From Corynespora cassiicola (Eukaryota > Ascomycota > Dothideomycetes > Pleosporales > Corynesporascaceae), in contig JAEUWY010000002.1 of NCBI GenBank assembly GCA_022059125.1, forward strand, positions 1,550,001 to 1,614,000: 64,000 nucleotides of DNA, in the 5' to 3' direction. A program made the translations under genes and the position numbers. Each line of letters begins with the position of its first letter. Positions within the stretch are counted from its first letter, which is position 1. Below, in pieces: positions 11,704 to 22,820 of this stretch. The notes under the pieces are model-generated. The model worked only from the letters and a program-made list of their open reading frames with translations. It was not told where the DNA came from and ran no database searches.

Positions 11704-14118
11704 TCAGCAAATCTTGAATATCTGCTCCTCGATCCTTTGTGTCAGCTTCGTGTTTTTGGCTGCTCCGTCCATGAATCCATCAACATAGGCTTCGCCCTGG
11801 AACCTCCACTCTTCTTGGGTTTGTAACCTGAGCACGTATGGTACACTTCCCCCATACAATATCACGACCTTATCGCCACGCACGGCACCCCTAGGACCGA
11901 GACCAAGCCAGTTGTCAGGTGTCAAGAAAACCTTGCGTTCATGGCATGATTTTCCTGCTAGTACAGCGAATTGATGCGCGTCTCCGACTCTTGCTCGGGC
12001 CATCAAGTTTGAGGGGTTATGAAAGTCTTTGAAATATGGGTCCATCTGTGCCCAATAGGCCGCGAAATCATTCTTGATGGAAGGGACCTGGGTGGAGGAT
12101 ACGACCTTGCCTAGAGGATGAGATTGAAAATTGGTTGGGAGTGCGAAGCCGGCAGCTGTTAGTGTGTGGATATATGAGTGTAACACCACGTCTTCAGTCG
12201 TGAAATCGCACATTGGCCGCACATATTGATTCCAGACGGTTCGTATCGCATCTGACCCATTGGAATGAACAAGCCGAAGATTTCCTCGGAAGAACATAGT
12301 TTCCGTAGTAGTGCCAATGGTTGAGAGGGTAAATCCCCTGAGATATAGTCCTGGTTGTTCCAGCAAGGAGACGTCGGCAGCTGTGGAGTATGATGCGTTG
12401 TATTTCTTTGGAAATCCAAAACCTCGAACAGTTGCAACTGGAACATCTAAATTTGGCATCCAGGAGGGGCTAGTTTTGTTTCGGTGGGGAGGAGACGAGA
12501 ATGTGTCAACCGCGCACATGACATCCAATTTTCCGCTTAGCCTCATCAGATCTTTGGCCATATCGCAGTAGACACGATCCTTGGGCTTTGAGTAATTTGG
12601 AACAAGACCCAGAGGCCTGCTACTAGGGGCTGGAAGATCGTTGGCTAGGCCTAGGAGCGCGAAGACTTTATCCCTAGGATCAGTGGCTTCAAAATCCCGC
12701 GCTCTACAGACTAGTTCCAGCATGCTTAGTCCTCTAGGTTTACGGTCGCCCAGTATCCCCAACCATAACTCTGGAAGGTATCCGTCGGTAGAACTGTGCC
12801 CGAGGACGCTCTGTTTCAGCGTATAGCTTCTTGTCAGATTTGCTTGCCACAGAGAAGCGAGGATGACTGAATCCCATGGCACGTAATACTTGCCGATACG
12901 GACAGAGATGGCAGTCCGTGAGCTCGCTTCTTGTAATACCCACACTCGTCGGAACCAGGGAAGAGTGAAGAGGCTAGCCAGATAATTATAGGCCTCTTCT
13001 GTGGTGACAGCCCATACGTCAACAGAGGTATATCTCTTCAATATATCTAAGTCGTTCAGAGTAAGATGTAGGCCATCTTCTCCAAGAATCGAAGATGCTC
13101 GCAAGCTGACCTGTTGAGCGAAGTATTCGGATATTGCATATATGACGGAAACAGCCTTCGATAGCTCATTGGTGCACTCTCCTAGCCAGATCACAACACC
13201 AGCTGCATTGCTGTATATTTCGTTCATCATCCCTACTTGAATGTCTTTCTCGTGAGTATCGTCTTGGTTGATGGAGATGGCATCTATCCAAAGCCATGCT
13301 GAACTATGAGTGTCCCGAAGTCTCACCAATGCATTGTATAGATTGAATGTGACAAGAAACGGTCGATAGGCAGACACAGATGAATCTCTCGTTCTGATAT
13401 AGATGGGAGTTTTTCCCCCGGCGTCCCCCCAACAATATGAAAGACATTCGTAGTGGAGCTTCTTGAGCCAGGGTTGGGCACAGACCAACGTGCAACGGAC
13501 ATGTTCGTGGGTGTCTCCATGGAAACAAGGATCGAGTCGGATAAGTCTGACGCTGCCCTCAATTCCGTCCTGTAGTGCAGGGTACTTGAACGAGTCGGGG
13601 GAAAGTGTGGTAGGGTATGTTGGTTGATGAGTTTCAATGAGAGTTGATGCGAGATCTCGTGACGTTGAGGGGTGGTCATAGGCTGGATCTAGACGTGTGT
13701 CGGTTGAAGAAGAACTGGGATGCGAAAGATTTTGATTTTTCCCATTTCTTGAAAGGAATTCAACATTTGCCATCCGTGATTGACTTCCCAGGGAATAAAC
13801 GGGGGTTGGCTGAACATGGCCTTCATAGCTAAAGGCCGGCACAGAATTGTCCTTCTGTGAGTAAAACCCCTCATTTGTTGCACAGCCTTCTCTCATCCGC
13901 AATGGGAATGCAGAAGCACTGTCAAGTTGCGTTTCTCGCACTCCGCGTGTACCAGGTCTATTGTCCTCAGAATGCAGCTCGCTACTCGGCAGCGTATCTA
14001 AACTAACCGATGGGGCTACCTCAAGCTTAGATAGAAATCCCGCGTTGGCGGTGAACTGTTGCTGCTGTGCAAAGGGCGAAGAATTCTCAGGTGGTTTGGG
14101 CTCTCGCAGACCCCACAT
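11704..14118 (-). CDS. Heterokaryon incompatibility (HET) domain protein
   Basis: Intact single exon of 804 residues. The HET domain starts near residue 223 with YECLSYCWGD and continues through LWIDAISINQ (276-285) and the IYSNAAGVVIWLGE block (301-314), the three most conserved HET signatures. The C-terminal half ends in the usual fungal HET tail (LGLGPRGAVRGDKVVILYGG, then a YVDGFMDG-type end). HET proteins can trigger cell death after non-self recognition, but many have no known role. The first 200 residues are an atypical, Ser/Pro/Gln-rich extension carrying three degenerate copies of an A-N-x-x-F-L/Y-S-K/R motif (24-31, 80-89, 117-127). No frameshift or stop interrupts the gene. The start is the first ATG; a later start near the HET domain cannot be excluded. 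Confidence 0.92.
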   Translation of the reverse strand: MWGLREPKPPENSSPFAQQQQFTANAGFLSKLEVAPSVSLDTLPSSELHSEDNRPGTRGVRETQLDSASAFPLRMREGCATNEGFYSQKDNSVPAFSYEGHVQPTPVYSLGSQSRMANVEFLSRNGKNQNLSHPSSSSTDTRLDPAYDHPSTSRDLASTLIETHQPTYPTTLSPDSFKYPALQDGIEGSVRLIRLDPCFHGDTHEHVRCTLVCAQPWLKKLHYECLSYCWGDAGGKTPIYIRTRDSSVSAYRPFLVTFNLYNALVRLRDTHSSAWLWIDAISINQDDTHEKDIQVGMMNEIYSNAAGVVIWLGECTNELSKAVSVIYAISEYFAQQVSLRASSILGEDGLHLTLNDLDILKRYTSVDVWAVTTEEAYNYLASLFTLPWFRRVWVLQEASSRTAISVRIGKYYVPWDSVILASLWQANLTRSYTLKQSVLGHSSTDGYLPELWLGILGDRKPRGLSMLELVCRARDFEATDPRDKVFALLGLANDLPAPSSRPLGLVPNYSKPKDRVYCDMAKDLMRLSGKLDVMCAVDTFSSPPHRNKTSPSWMPNLDVPVATVRGFGFPKKYNASYSTAADVSLLEQPGLYLRGFTLSTIGTTTETMFFRGNLRLVHSNGSDAIRTVWNQYVRPMCDFTTEDVVLHSYIHTLTAAGFALPTNFQSHPLGKVVSSTQVPSIKNDFAAYWAQMDPYFKDFHNPSNLMARARVGDAHQFAVLAGKSCHERKVFLTPDNWLGLGPRGAVRGDKVVILYGGSVPYVLRLQTQEEWRFQGEAYVDGFMDGAAKNTKLTQRIEEQIFKIC

Positions 14119-14140
14119 GACGTGTAGTTATGCAGATTCA

Positions 14141-14152
14141 GGGGGGGGGGGG
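14141..14152. repeat. Poly-G homopolymer
   Basis: Twelve consecutive G just upstream of the HET gene start. Its length may be polymorphic or miscounted in the assembly. Confidence 0.8.
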
Positions 14153-15775
14153 GGATGGCACGGCGAGGGCGCGATGTCGCGGATGCCTCGAATTTGATAC
14201 TGTTGACACCAAAAGTGGATGAAGCTGCAACGGGCATTCAGTGCCAGCAAGAGGCCACTTTGAAGCGTCGTTGAGATAAAGGACCCAGGCGGACGCCCTG
14301 TCCATCATCAGCCGGAGTTCCTGCCTCTTTTGTCGTTGCTGCCGCGCGCTGGGCCAAAGAGTTCAGCTTGCCTGTCAACCCTTCGACCCCCTCCATCCTC
14401 TCTACACTACATTCCCTTCCGACCACATTGATCCTCTTTGCACGGCGGAAAATTGCTGCCTCGCGCTGTGCAGCAGTGGGCGCCAAGCCACAAAAAGGAT
14501 ATGCCAATCACGGATCTCGCAATCTTCGGATTCGCACACGTCATCCGACCGTGGGGTCCCTTGCACCCGCTTCCTCCCCATGCCCGATCGACATTCGAGG
14601 TCGCCGAAGTCTTCACCCTTCACCCGCGCACAAGAGAGATAGAGATCATGGCATATTCTCATCCGCGCTGCGCTGGCCCACTCTCCTGCCATGAGCCTAA
14701 CCAGGGGGGCTTAGGACTCAGTCTCTGGACCTCAAAAGGCAAGCGGTTGCATGACTAGGGTTGGCGAAAGGTGGCCAGAAGTCTGGAAAGCAAAAAAAGA
14801 TGCTCAGAAGTCTACAAGGGCCAATGAAACACACCAAATGACAAGCGCTCTAGACTGGGGACACAGAAGGCTTCTCGGACACAAAGTTACAAACGCGGCC
14901 ACTGGTCAAGTCACATGGGGGGAACGCTGGCCTCGGCCCATCTGCGAGCATGGTTTGGGCATTTGCTTTTGGAGACACGGTCGGAAAAGCACGCCACCTC
15001 ATTTTCCTCAATCCCCTCAACCCCCTCACGGAAAGTGCCGAATTCGGCCATGTGACTACCGCCTTGTGGCCTGCAGATTGGGCAAATCGAGATGCTGGTG
15101 TCGAGCATCGCGGCACGCGCACTGGCGGCAGCCTCCCTCCACCTTCCTCTAAGCCCTGTCGGGGCGAGATGGGCTGGGCCTGCGAGGATTCGGCTGCGAT
15201 AGCGAAGCGTCGACGACTACCCCTCTCGGACCGGAAGTGTAAACCGTCACAGAGGGCTCAAGGGTCTCGACCTCGGGCCCGCCATTGGCTGCAGCACGCC
15301 TCTATCTGGGGCCGACCGTGGTTGATTGCCCACGGCGAAAGGCTGCAGATGCAGGCGGTCAGAGGTGCACCAATGGCAGGCGTCGCGTCAGGAGATGCGA
15401 CGGGATTGAGGCTCTGCCGGCAGGCCTTTCCAGCCATGGGCAGGAATTAAACTCTGCATGCAAAAAGCATCGTAGACGAAGAAAAATGCGAGCAGGGCCA
15501 GTCGGTCCGTCCATGACTATCCACAACTGCAACAGGAATGGCAGGACTTATAGCGCGCGGGAGGAGATCAAGCCAACCACTCTGCTGGTGCACCTGCTGC
15601 CACATTGGGCCATTGTCGCTCAAGTGGCTTGCCTAGCTTCCCTGGGGGCACTCTGGCGAGGCCAGCAACTCCACACAAGTGCCTCGCCCTCTCCACCTGG
15701 TGCGGCGAGGCCGATCAACGGCGTCTTGTCACTGCTCATGGCACTGCTCGCGGCTCAGGCTCGACTGCAACGGCT

Positions 15776-15797
15776 CGCTCGCTCGCTCGCTCGTTCG
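15776..15797. repeat. (GCTC)n microsatellite
   Basis: Five to six copies of a CTCG/GCTC tetranucleotide in the gene desert. Confidence 0.7.
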
Positions 15798-18185
15798 CAA
15801 GAGGGAGGGAGGAATTGGCCGACTGCTGACGGGTGCTGGCTCGGAATCCAAGGCGAAGTTTGTTGTGGCATGACGGACCCAAACCTGACTGCTAGCAAGA
15901 GGGTGGAGGCACAGGACTATTAGATTGCACAAGGATGACGCCGGTTGTCATGGATCCAGGACCATTCATATGGGATGGAACGAAGGCCAGCGGCATGCGT
16001 CGCAAAGGCATGGCGACGCGATTGGCGTGTTCCGGCCCCCATCCGCATTATTGGTACCTTAGCAGGCATTCGTCTGCGGATCACCCGTCACTGTGGCTTT
16101 GGGCGCCCTCGACGCACAATGCATCACCGACTTGGGCGCGCCCCCTCTTTCTGTGCTGTCTTCCAGAAGCGGCAGGCGTGCGACGGCGACGGCGGCGGCG
16201 GGCCAGCGACATGTCGAGTGTCGAGGCTGCGGGCAGGAGGGATGCGGGCGGAGAAGGTCGCCGGCGACGTCGAGCAAGCGCGGGCCAGGCGAAGCGAGCA
16301 CCAGCATTAGCATACCAGAAAACGACCGGGCCCAGCGGGCAGCGCTCGGGCCAATGGAGACGAACGACAGTCTTGACGCAGGAGAGGTGCGTGGCATCTC
16401 GCACTCCAGTGCCTCTGCGCCTCGAGGCCTTCGCATGTCTCAAAGGCGGACACATGGCGCCTCGAGCCCCTGAGGACGGTGGAGGCCGTCTGTTGGGTGG
16501 GGGTTGTGGTGCTCTTGAGTTGGGGTGGGCGCGGCGCAACCTACCCCCGAGCTTATGATTAAGATTAGGCCGCTCATCACGTCCTTTCCAACGCTCTCAA
16601 CGACTCCTGGCGTCTCCGTTAATAGAAAACGTTTGGCGGCCATGCCAATCAAACGTCCAAAGCGGCCGAGTTGTGCTCGACGCGAGACGTGCGCTGCATG
16701 CTGGGAGAAATGATGCGGCCAGGCACGAGCCGGGCTCGGTTTTGTGCAATTCCAAGTCACGACGGCCGACGACCAGCATCTTCGCGAAACTGGCCGGAAC
16801 CGTACTAGACAGTTTTGCAGGCCTGACGACAGCGCGGAGAGCGAGGGGGACAGGGTCGATGCCGGCACGCCCTAGGGCCTCGCCAGGCCGTCTACACCCC
16901 TGTGGCCGTGCAGAAGCTTAACCCCTTCTATATATAGGGGCCGATGCGATCGCTATGCCTGTGGCTGTGGCCGTGGTGAGCCACAGCGTGCGCGCAGGAG
17001 GAGCCCTCCCGCCTCCCTGGCCCGTCCGTGTGCAGTCTCGTTTCTACTGCGCGGGCCCTTCGGAAACTTGTCGCTGCACCTCTCACCGGGCGAGCAGACA
17101 CAGGCGGGCGTGCCCAGATGGAGTGGAGCACATGTCACATACTTTTTCGTTCCATTCCGTCCACGGGTAGGCGAGACTAGGCCCTGGCGGCCACCCCACG
17201 GACCCAATGAGCCCCTTCCCCGCCCGCAGGCACACGACCAAAATAGTCTACCACATCGCATCCCCAAACCCCATTCCCAGACACCACATGCCCGCTGGAC
17301 CATTGGACCAAGCCAGCGACCCAGACGACGAGTGTGGCCTGAGGCCTGTGGCCCGCCCACCGCCCGGAGCCCGTAGCCCGTAGACCGTAGACCGTGGCAG
17401 GTGGCTCCAAGCCAGCCTAGCGCATGGCTCGGGAGGTCTGCCGGACTATGGTAGCGAAAGTGGACTACAACGCCTGGTCCTAGCACCCAAAATAGCTGGC
17501 GACGCTACGGACGGACAAGCGTTTACCAATCTCCAGAGGAGGGTCCCCGCAAATGGCATCGTGGGCAATGCAAACAGGCCAAAGGGCCAAAGGGCGCTGC
17601 CTCACACATGAAGGGCAAGCTTTGCGCCCTTGGGCAGAGACATGTCGTGGGCGTCATGAAAGGGGGCAGGGTGGGTGAGGTGGCCTGCCCCGATGGCAAT
17701 ACGACGCATGGTGGTCGAGATGCGTTACATTTGTGTGTCGTGGAAGAAAAATGGCCGTGGCACAGTGGCACAGGCAATATTCATGCGTCCGGACGGGCTT
17801 GGTTGCACTGCAGGACGGGCGGGCGAGGTGATAGGGCGTGGAGATGCAGGAGGCGGACGGGCAGCGTGCTGTTCACGCTCCTCCATCAACCTTATCCATG
17901 AGATCGGGCCAGAAGGATTCAGGGACCACGAGAGGGTAAGACGTCTGGAAGACGCGGGCCCAGCAGGCCGCATGGGCACGGGCACGGAACGAAAAGAGGG
18001 CGTCTTACGTCTCGACGAGAGATTGCAACGGAACGGAGGCGACGCTGGCGCCCTACCGACCGACTGAGTGACGGAAGCCTTGCGGTGGAGCCCTGGGAGC
18101 CCTGGGACCCCTGGACCGCTAGGTGGGTGGGCCGGCGGTGAGGTCTGTCTGTTCGTGACGCACGCACTGACAGGAGATGGATGGT

Positions 18186-18220
18186 AGCAGTGGCAGCAGT
18201 GGCAGCAGTGGCAGCGACGG
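18186..18220. repeat. 9-bp tandem repeat (GTGGCAGCA)
   Basis: At least three near-perfect copies of a GTGGCAGCA unit in tandem. Confidence 0.75.
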
Positions 18221-18497
18221 CTAGCGACAACGGGCAGGCGTGTGCAGGAGCAGCAGCGGGCGTGGGCGAGCGTGGGCCGGTTAGTCATGAGGTTTGATGA
18301 GGGCCTGCAGTGGGGTCGGTGTGGTCAGAAGCTTGACGGGCGCGGGAGCAGACGGCGAGGACGACTGCGCCGGGAAAAGTGGCTTGTGAGGTCACTGCGG
18401 GTCCCCAGTTTGGGGAAAAGGTGTATAAATGGAACCGGCGGGCCAATCAGCGCGGCGGGCGGGCTGCACAGCCATAGGCACGCCCCAGCCACTGCGC

Positions 18498-18545
18498 CAG
18501 CAAGCACCCAGCACCCAGCATCCAGCACCCAGCACCCAGCACGCC
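18498..18545. repeat. 7-bp tandem repeat (CAGCACC)
   Basis: About six copies of a CAGCACC/CAGCATC unit, about 1.2 kb before the zinc-finger CDS. A related CAGCACCC run recurs at about 19098-19135. Confidence 0.75.
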
Positions 18546-19509
18546 GCCCGCCAGCAGCCCGCCAGAGAGACCCGCCAGCGACCAGCCCGCCAGGAGGCCG
18601 CCGCGCGCCGGCCAAAGCGAACAGATCGCGAATCAGCACCGCTTGTGCGCTAGGGCCGAGTCCAGGACGCTGGATGGCAGCCGTGGGTCCCCGACAAAAG
18701 CGGTGGACTGGGTTGCATGTCGCTCCCAATGCGCTGCCCGCTCGCCAGACTTCGCCAGATCGGGCGTCGAGGCTCTCCACGGCGCGCGCCCTCACTCGCC
18801 GGCGCCCCCCTGCCCCCGGCCGCCGTGCTTGCTTGCGGTTTGGTCGCTGCAGCATGCACGCCTTGGTGCGCTGCCGGGGCCTCGCCCTCACCGCACCTCC
18901 TGCGGCTTCGTCTTACCGTGATGCGGTCGGGGCGCGCGATCGAGGCGGAGACGCGACAAGATTCTGCGCACGAGTCTTTCTTATTTTCCTAGCGCTCTTT
19001 TTCACCGTCTGCCCGCCTCTGCCACCTCATGCCGCGCCCAAGCCCTCCGTAGGGCAGTGTGCGCTTTAGCAAGGGTCCGCCATCCCGGGCCCTCAGCAAC
19101 CCCAGCATCCCAGCACCCCAGCACCCTAGCACCCTCCCCCCCCCCAAAGGTGGCTTCGTCAAGCTGCTCAAGCTGGTCGAGCCTGGGGGCCGTCGAAACG
19201 CGCCTTTATACATAACTCTCGACTTCGCCCCCGAACTCCCTCACCACAAAGTCCAGGCCCCCGATCAGCATCCCCCAGGTGCCCTTCCAGACTCGCCCCG
19301 CGAACGCCATCCCACACACGCTCCACCCTCTCCCAGTCCTGCCTTTACTCAGTTGCCCTCGCTCGCTACCAACGAGCCGGCCTCTGGACCTTTGCGGCCA
19401 TTGCCCACCCAGCACCACCACTCGCCCGTCGACAGCAGCCATCGCTACTCGCCGACCCGTGCGACGGCTCCAGGCTCTAGGCGGCCGCGGGTAATCCATC
19501 GTTTCAGAG

Positions 19510-19620
19510 GTAAGCCCTCCCCTGTCCAGCCCTCGTCCTATAACGTGCTCGAGCCCACCAACCGCACCCCGACCGACGGCACATTGTTGTTTACTGCTTA
19601 TGCTAACTATTGGACAATAG
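19510..19620 (+). other. Probable 5'UTR intron of the zinc-finger gene
   Basis: A strong donor (GAG|GTAAGC), a canonical branch site (TGCTAAC at about 19601-19607) and an AG acceptor 13 bases later define a 111-nt intron lying wholly before the ATG at 19694. This implies an untranslated exon ending at 19509 and a transcript starting in the upstream GC-rich region. Confidence 0.7.
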
Positions 19621-19693
19621 GCTGCTGGTGCAGTCTTATTTATTCCCCAATCCCGCCCCAAGCCCTGGACACACGCACTGCACTCCCACCACC

Positions 19694-22030
19694 ATGGTCG
19701 AATACATGCCCTACCCGCACCACACCATGCCCAACAACGACTTTGAGCTCTACTCCACCCAGGAGCAGCAGCAGCACCACCACCTCGACTTCCTCCCCAC
19801 CAGCCAGCCCTTCATGAGCTCGACATCATACCCCATTGACCCTGCCTTCAGCGCCTCGTACAACCACCCCATGGCCATGCCCACCATGGCCCCCGCGCCC
19901 ACCCATGACCTACAGTTCCACTACGACGGCATTGCACAGGGCGTGAAGCCCTTCCCCTCCTACAGCCCCGCCGGATCTCCCAACTCCAACTCTCACTCCT
20001 TCCAGGACCAGCCTCCAATCCTCTCCGCCTCCTCCGAGTCCGGCGCATCGGTGTCCTCCTCGGCCATGGGTTCGCCTTCATTGAACCCTCAGTACAACGA
20101 GCCCTGGAACAGCATGGGCAACGGCCTGGGTCTCACGTCGAGCTTCGAATACAACGGATTGGTGGTGGCGGACAAGGTCCCCGGTTGTGTGGGTGAGTCG
20201 AACAATGTTCCTTCGAGATCCGTGCCGTATTCTTCTTCTTCTACTTCTTCTTCCATTGTCGCATCTCCTTCCACGTCAAAGTTCCAGCCTTCTCGATCAG
20301 ATAGCGCTGTATTTAGATCGCCCACCACTCCGGCTTCGGCCAAGTGGTCAGCATCCAGGCAGAGTGTGGGCAGGAGGAATTCTCTTCTATCCAACCAAGT
20401 CCGCCCCAGCGACATTTCAGATTCCACCTCAGAAACTTCTCCTTCCACTCCAGTCATTTCGTCTCCAAACTTTTCTCACTCGCATTTCGTTCGCCCATTG
20501 GGGTCATCTTGTCCGTCGTCCTCGCGTCGTTCTTCCTGCTGGGGAACACAGACTGACCCGCGTGAACCAGACCCCAACCTCATCCAGCCATTCGGTAACC
20601 CTCTGCACTTCAACCCCCATTCTCCCTATCCCGACATGCATGCAACGCCATCGCCATACTTTCCCGTCATTGAGCACCCCCCATCGCCTGCTCTTTCCCA
20701 GGTTTCCTCGCACAGCCAACGCCCAGGCTCGAGGAACATCAAGAAGGGAAGCCAGTCACCGTACTTGCGCACCAACCAGTACCACCCATACTCTGCATAC
20801 ACTAGCCAGAGGCGGCGATCGGATGCATCTCTCCACTCTCATCACTCGAACACCAGCCGCAAGAGCGGAAGCTTCGAGATCGATGACGAGACCAGGGAGA
20901 AGGGCATGTGCCCTCTTCCAGAGTGCGGTCGCGTCTTCAAGGACCTGAAGGCACACATGCTCACCCACCAGACTGAGCGGCCAGAGAAGTGCCCAATCAC
21001 CACTTGCGAATACCACCTCAAGGGGTTCGCAAGGAAGTACGACAAGAACCGCCACACCCTCACGCACTACAAGGGCACCATGGTATGTGGCTTCTGCCCT
21101 GGCTCTGGCTCTTCTGTCGAGAAGAGCTTCAACAGGGCCGATGTCTTCAAGCGCCACCTTACCTCGGTGCACGGCGTTGAGCAGAACCCTCCCAACAGCC
21201 GCAAGAAGTCTCCAAGTGGACGCAAGGCATATACTCCTTCGCAGCAGAACATGGCGGGCACTTGCTCGACCTGTTCAGTCACCTTCGCCAACGCTCAGGA
21301 ATTCTATGAGCATTTGGACGACTGTGTGCTGAGGGTGGTCCAAATGGCAGACCCTTCCGAGGCCATCAACCAGAGGCTTCTGACGTCGGTCGCTGAGGAC
21401 AAGAACGTCACCGAGACACTCGACCGCAACGGTCTCTCCAACAGCGTCGAGTACACCATCCCCTCGACCTACGATGAGGATGACGAGGAAGAAGAAGAGG
21501 AGTTCGAGGTCGATGACGTGAACGATGACACGTATGGAGTCCGTCGTAACCGCTCCGGGAAGGGGTCCATCAAGTCCAAGGGCCATTGACAACTAGCACA
21601 TTCCCGGGGTGTCGTCTCGCACGCCGGGGGTGGCACCTCTTCCAAAGTTACGAAGACCCCAGGTGGGAGGGGTCCTCGGGCTGGGTTGACGTTTTCCAAA
21701 GGCGGTGTCGCAATCACGGGCTCCGGCCGCAAGAAGCGTAAGAACTACCCAGCGTCTTGGGGTTGTCCAACCGACAAGATGAAGATGAAGAAGCGCGTTC
21801 TCTGCGTTTACGACGGGCAGCGGCGCCTGTGGAAAGACGACATGATGTTGGACCAGGAGTTCGAGGTGCGCATGAAGTTGCCCGACGGCAAGTCGTACGT
21901 CACCGACTTGGACGTCCAGACGTTGAAGAAGGCCGAGGCACTTCACAACGCCACTCCAGAGGAGAAGGGTCCCTGGGTCCCAGACAACATCATCAACGCC
22001 TCCAACGACGTCGAGGAGTACATGGTTTAA
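19694..22030 (+). CDS. C2H2 zinc-finger transcription factor, split by an in-frame stop or short intron
   Basis: The start is ATG at 19694 in a good context (CACCATGG). An uninterrupted frame runs to a TGA at 21587-21589 (631 residues). In the same frame the sequence then continues as convincing coding DNA to a stop at 22028-22030. Removing a 51-nt intron, 21546-21596 (GTAACC...TTGACAACTAG), takes out the stop, keeps frame and gives 761 residues. The N-terminal 400 residues are Ser/Pro/Gln/His-rich and disordered. Cys/His fingers lie at about residues 406-490: CPLPECGRVFKDLKAHMLTH, then a CPITTC...H...H finger, then a CGFC...H..VH finger. A CSTC...H...C motif follows near 525, then an acidic block. 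The C-terminal part holds a basic RKKRKNYPASWGC patch and a compact conserved-looking domain. Probably a nuclear regulator; the target pathway is unknown and I do not assign a named orthologue. Confidence 0.8.
21546..21596 (+). other. Predicted 51-nt intron containing the in-frame TGA
   Basis: The donor GTAACC is only moderately good. The acceptor is CTAG, with a TTGAC branch-like site unusually close to it. The length is divisible by three, so retention gives the short protein and splicing the long one. The alternative is translational readthrough, because the stop context is TGA CAA CTA, which fits the CAR-YYA type. Confidence 0.5.
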
Positions 22031-22798
22031 TGACTTTTCTGCATGACCTACCCCCCCACAAAAAAGAAACCGCACACAGAGACGCGCCCAACGATCGACC
22101 ACTGTTGTACTTTTACTCTTCTTTAATTCCCCCCCTTGTTTACTTCACCATCATCGTTGATGAAGCCGGGGGATACCTGGCACTTAGTCATTTCTTCATT
22201 GTGGGAATTACCGGCGTTCTTTGCTCCTCGCTGAGTGGGGCGAAGGGATTCTCCTAAACAGATACCAAATACCTATGGGAGGTGGTTCGACATTGATTTT
22301 TATGATCGAAAGGGGTTCTCTGGCGTTCTCCTGGGCTCTACTTTTACGAGAGTACGATGGGAAATGTTTGCGTCATCGTCTACGTTTGTCGCACCTTTTT
22401 TTGGGTTGTTTCTTCTTCTCTTTCTTAATGTTTAAGGGATGACATTGGATCTGAATGGTCTGGCCGTGCTGGACACTGGATAGTCTTCTGAATACTATGT
22501 GAATACTTCAAAGCATCACTTGGCTCCTCTGCATTGGTCTGTGACGTGGTTGTCAGTGTGGTGTTGAGGTTGATGTGTGAGGAATAGTGTATGAGGGGAG
22601 GGAGGGAAGACGGCAGACTCACCTAGCCATACAAATACCACGTCTGAACATCTGCAGCGTCAGCGCTCTTATAACAATCGGGTGAGGCGGATGGAGGAGG
22701 CAAGAAAGGGTGTGAGCTGGAATGCACCACGCCGCAGCCAGCCGATGTCCAGCCCGTCCAGCCCGTCCAGCCCATTCAGCCCGCCTGATCTGGCCGGC

Positions 22799-22820
22799 GT
22801 CGTCGTCGTCGTCGTCGTCA
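22799..22820. repeat. (GTC)n trinucleotide microsatellite
   Basis: Seven consecutive GTC/CGT units. Confidence 0.8.

Larger units (their letters stand above)
14119..19509. other. 5.4 kb GC-rich gene desert upstream of a zinc-finger regulator
   Basis: I found no frame with a recognisable domain, signal peptide or consistent splice chain, although many spurious GC-rich frames exist. The stretch begins with a 12-G homopolymer (about 14141-14152). It contains several short tandem repeats and ends in the untranslated first exon of the regulator. It probably holds the promoter and a long 5' leader. Non-coding transcripts cannot be excluded from sequence alone. Confidence 0.5.

Noticed and set aside
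15935..19069. Several frames of 120-275 codons in the gene desert
   Set aside because: They overlap each other on both strands and are dominated by Arg, Pro and Ala, as expected for chance frames in G/C-rich DNA. None shows motifs or plausible splice partners.
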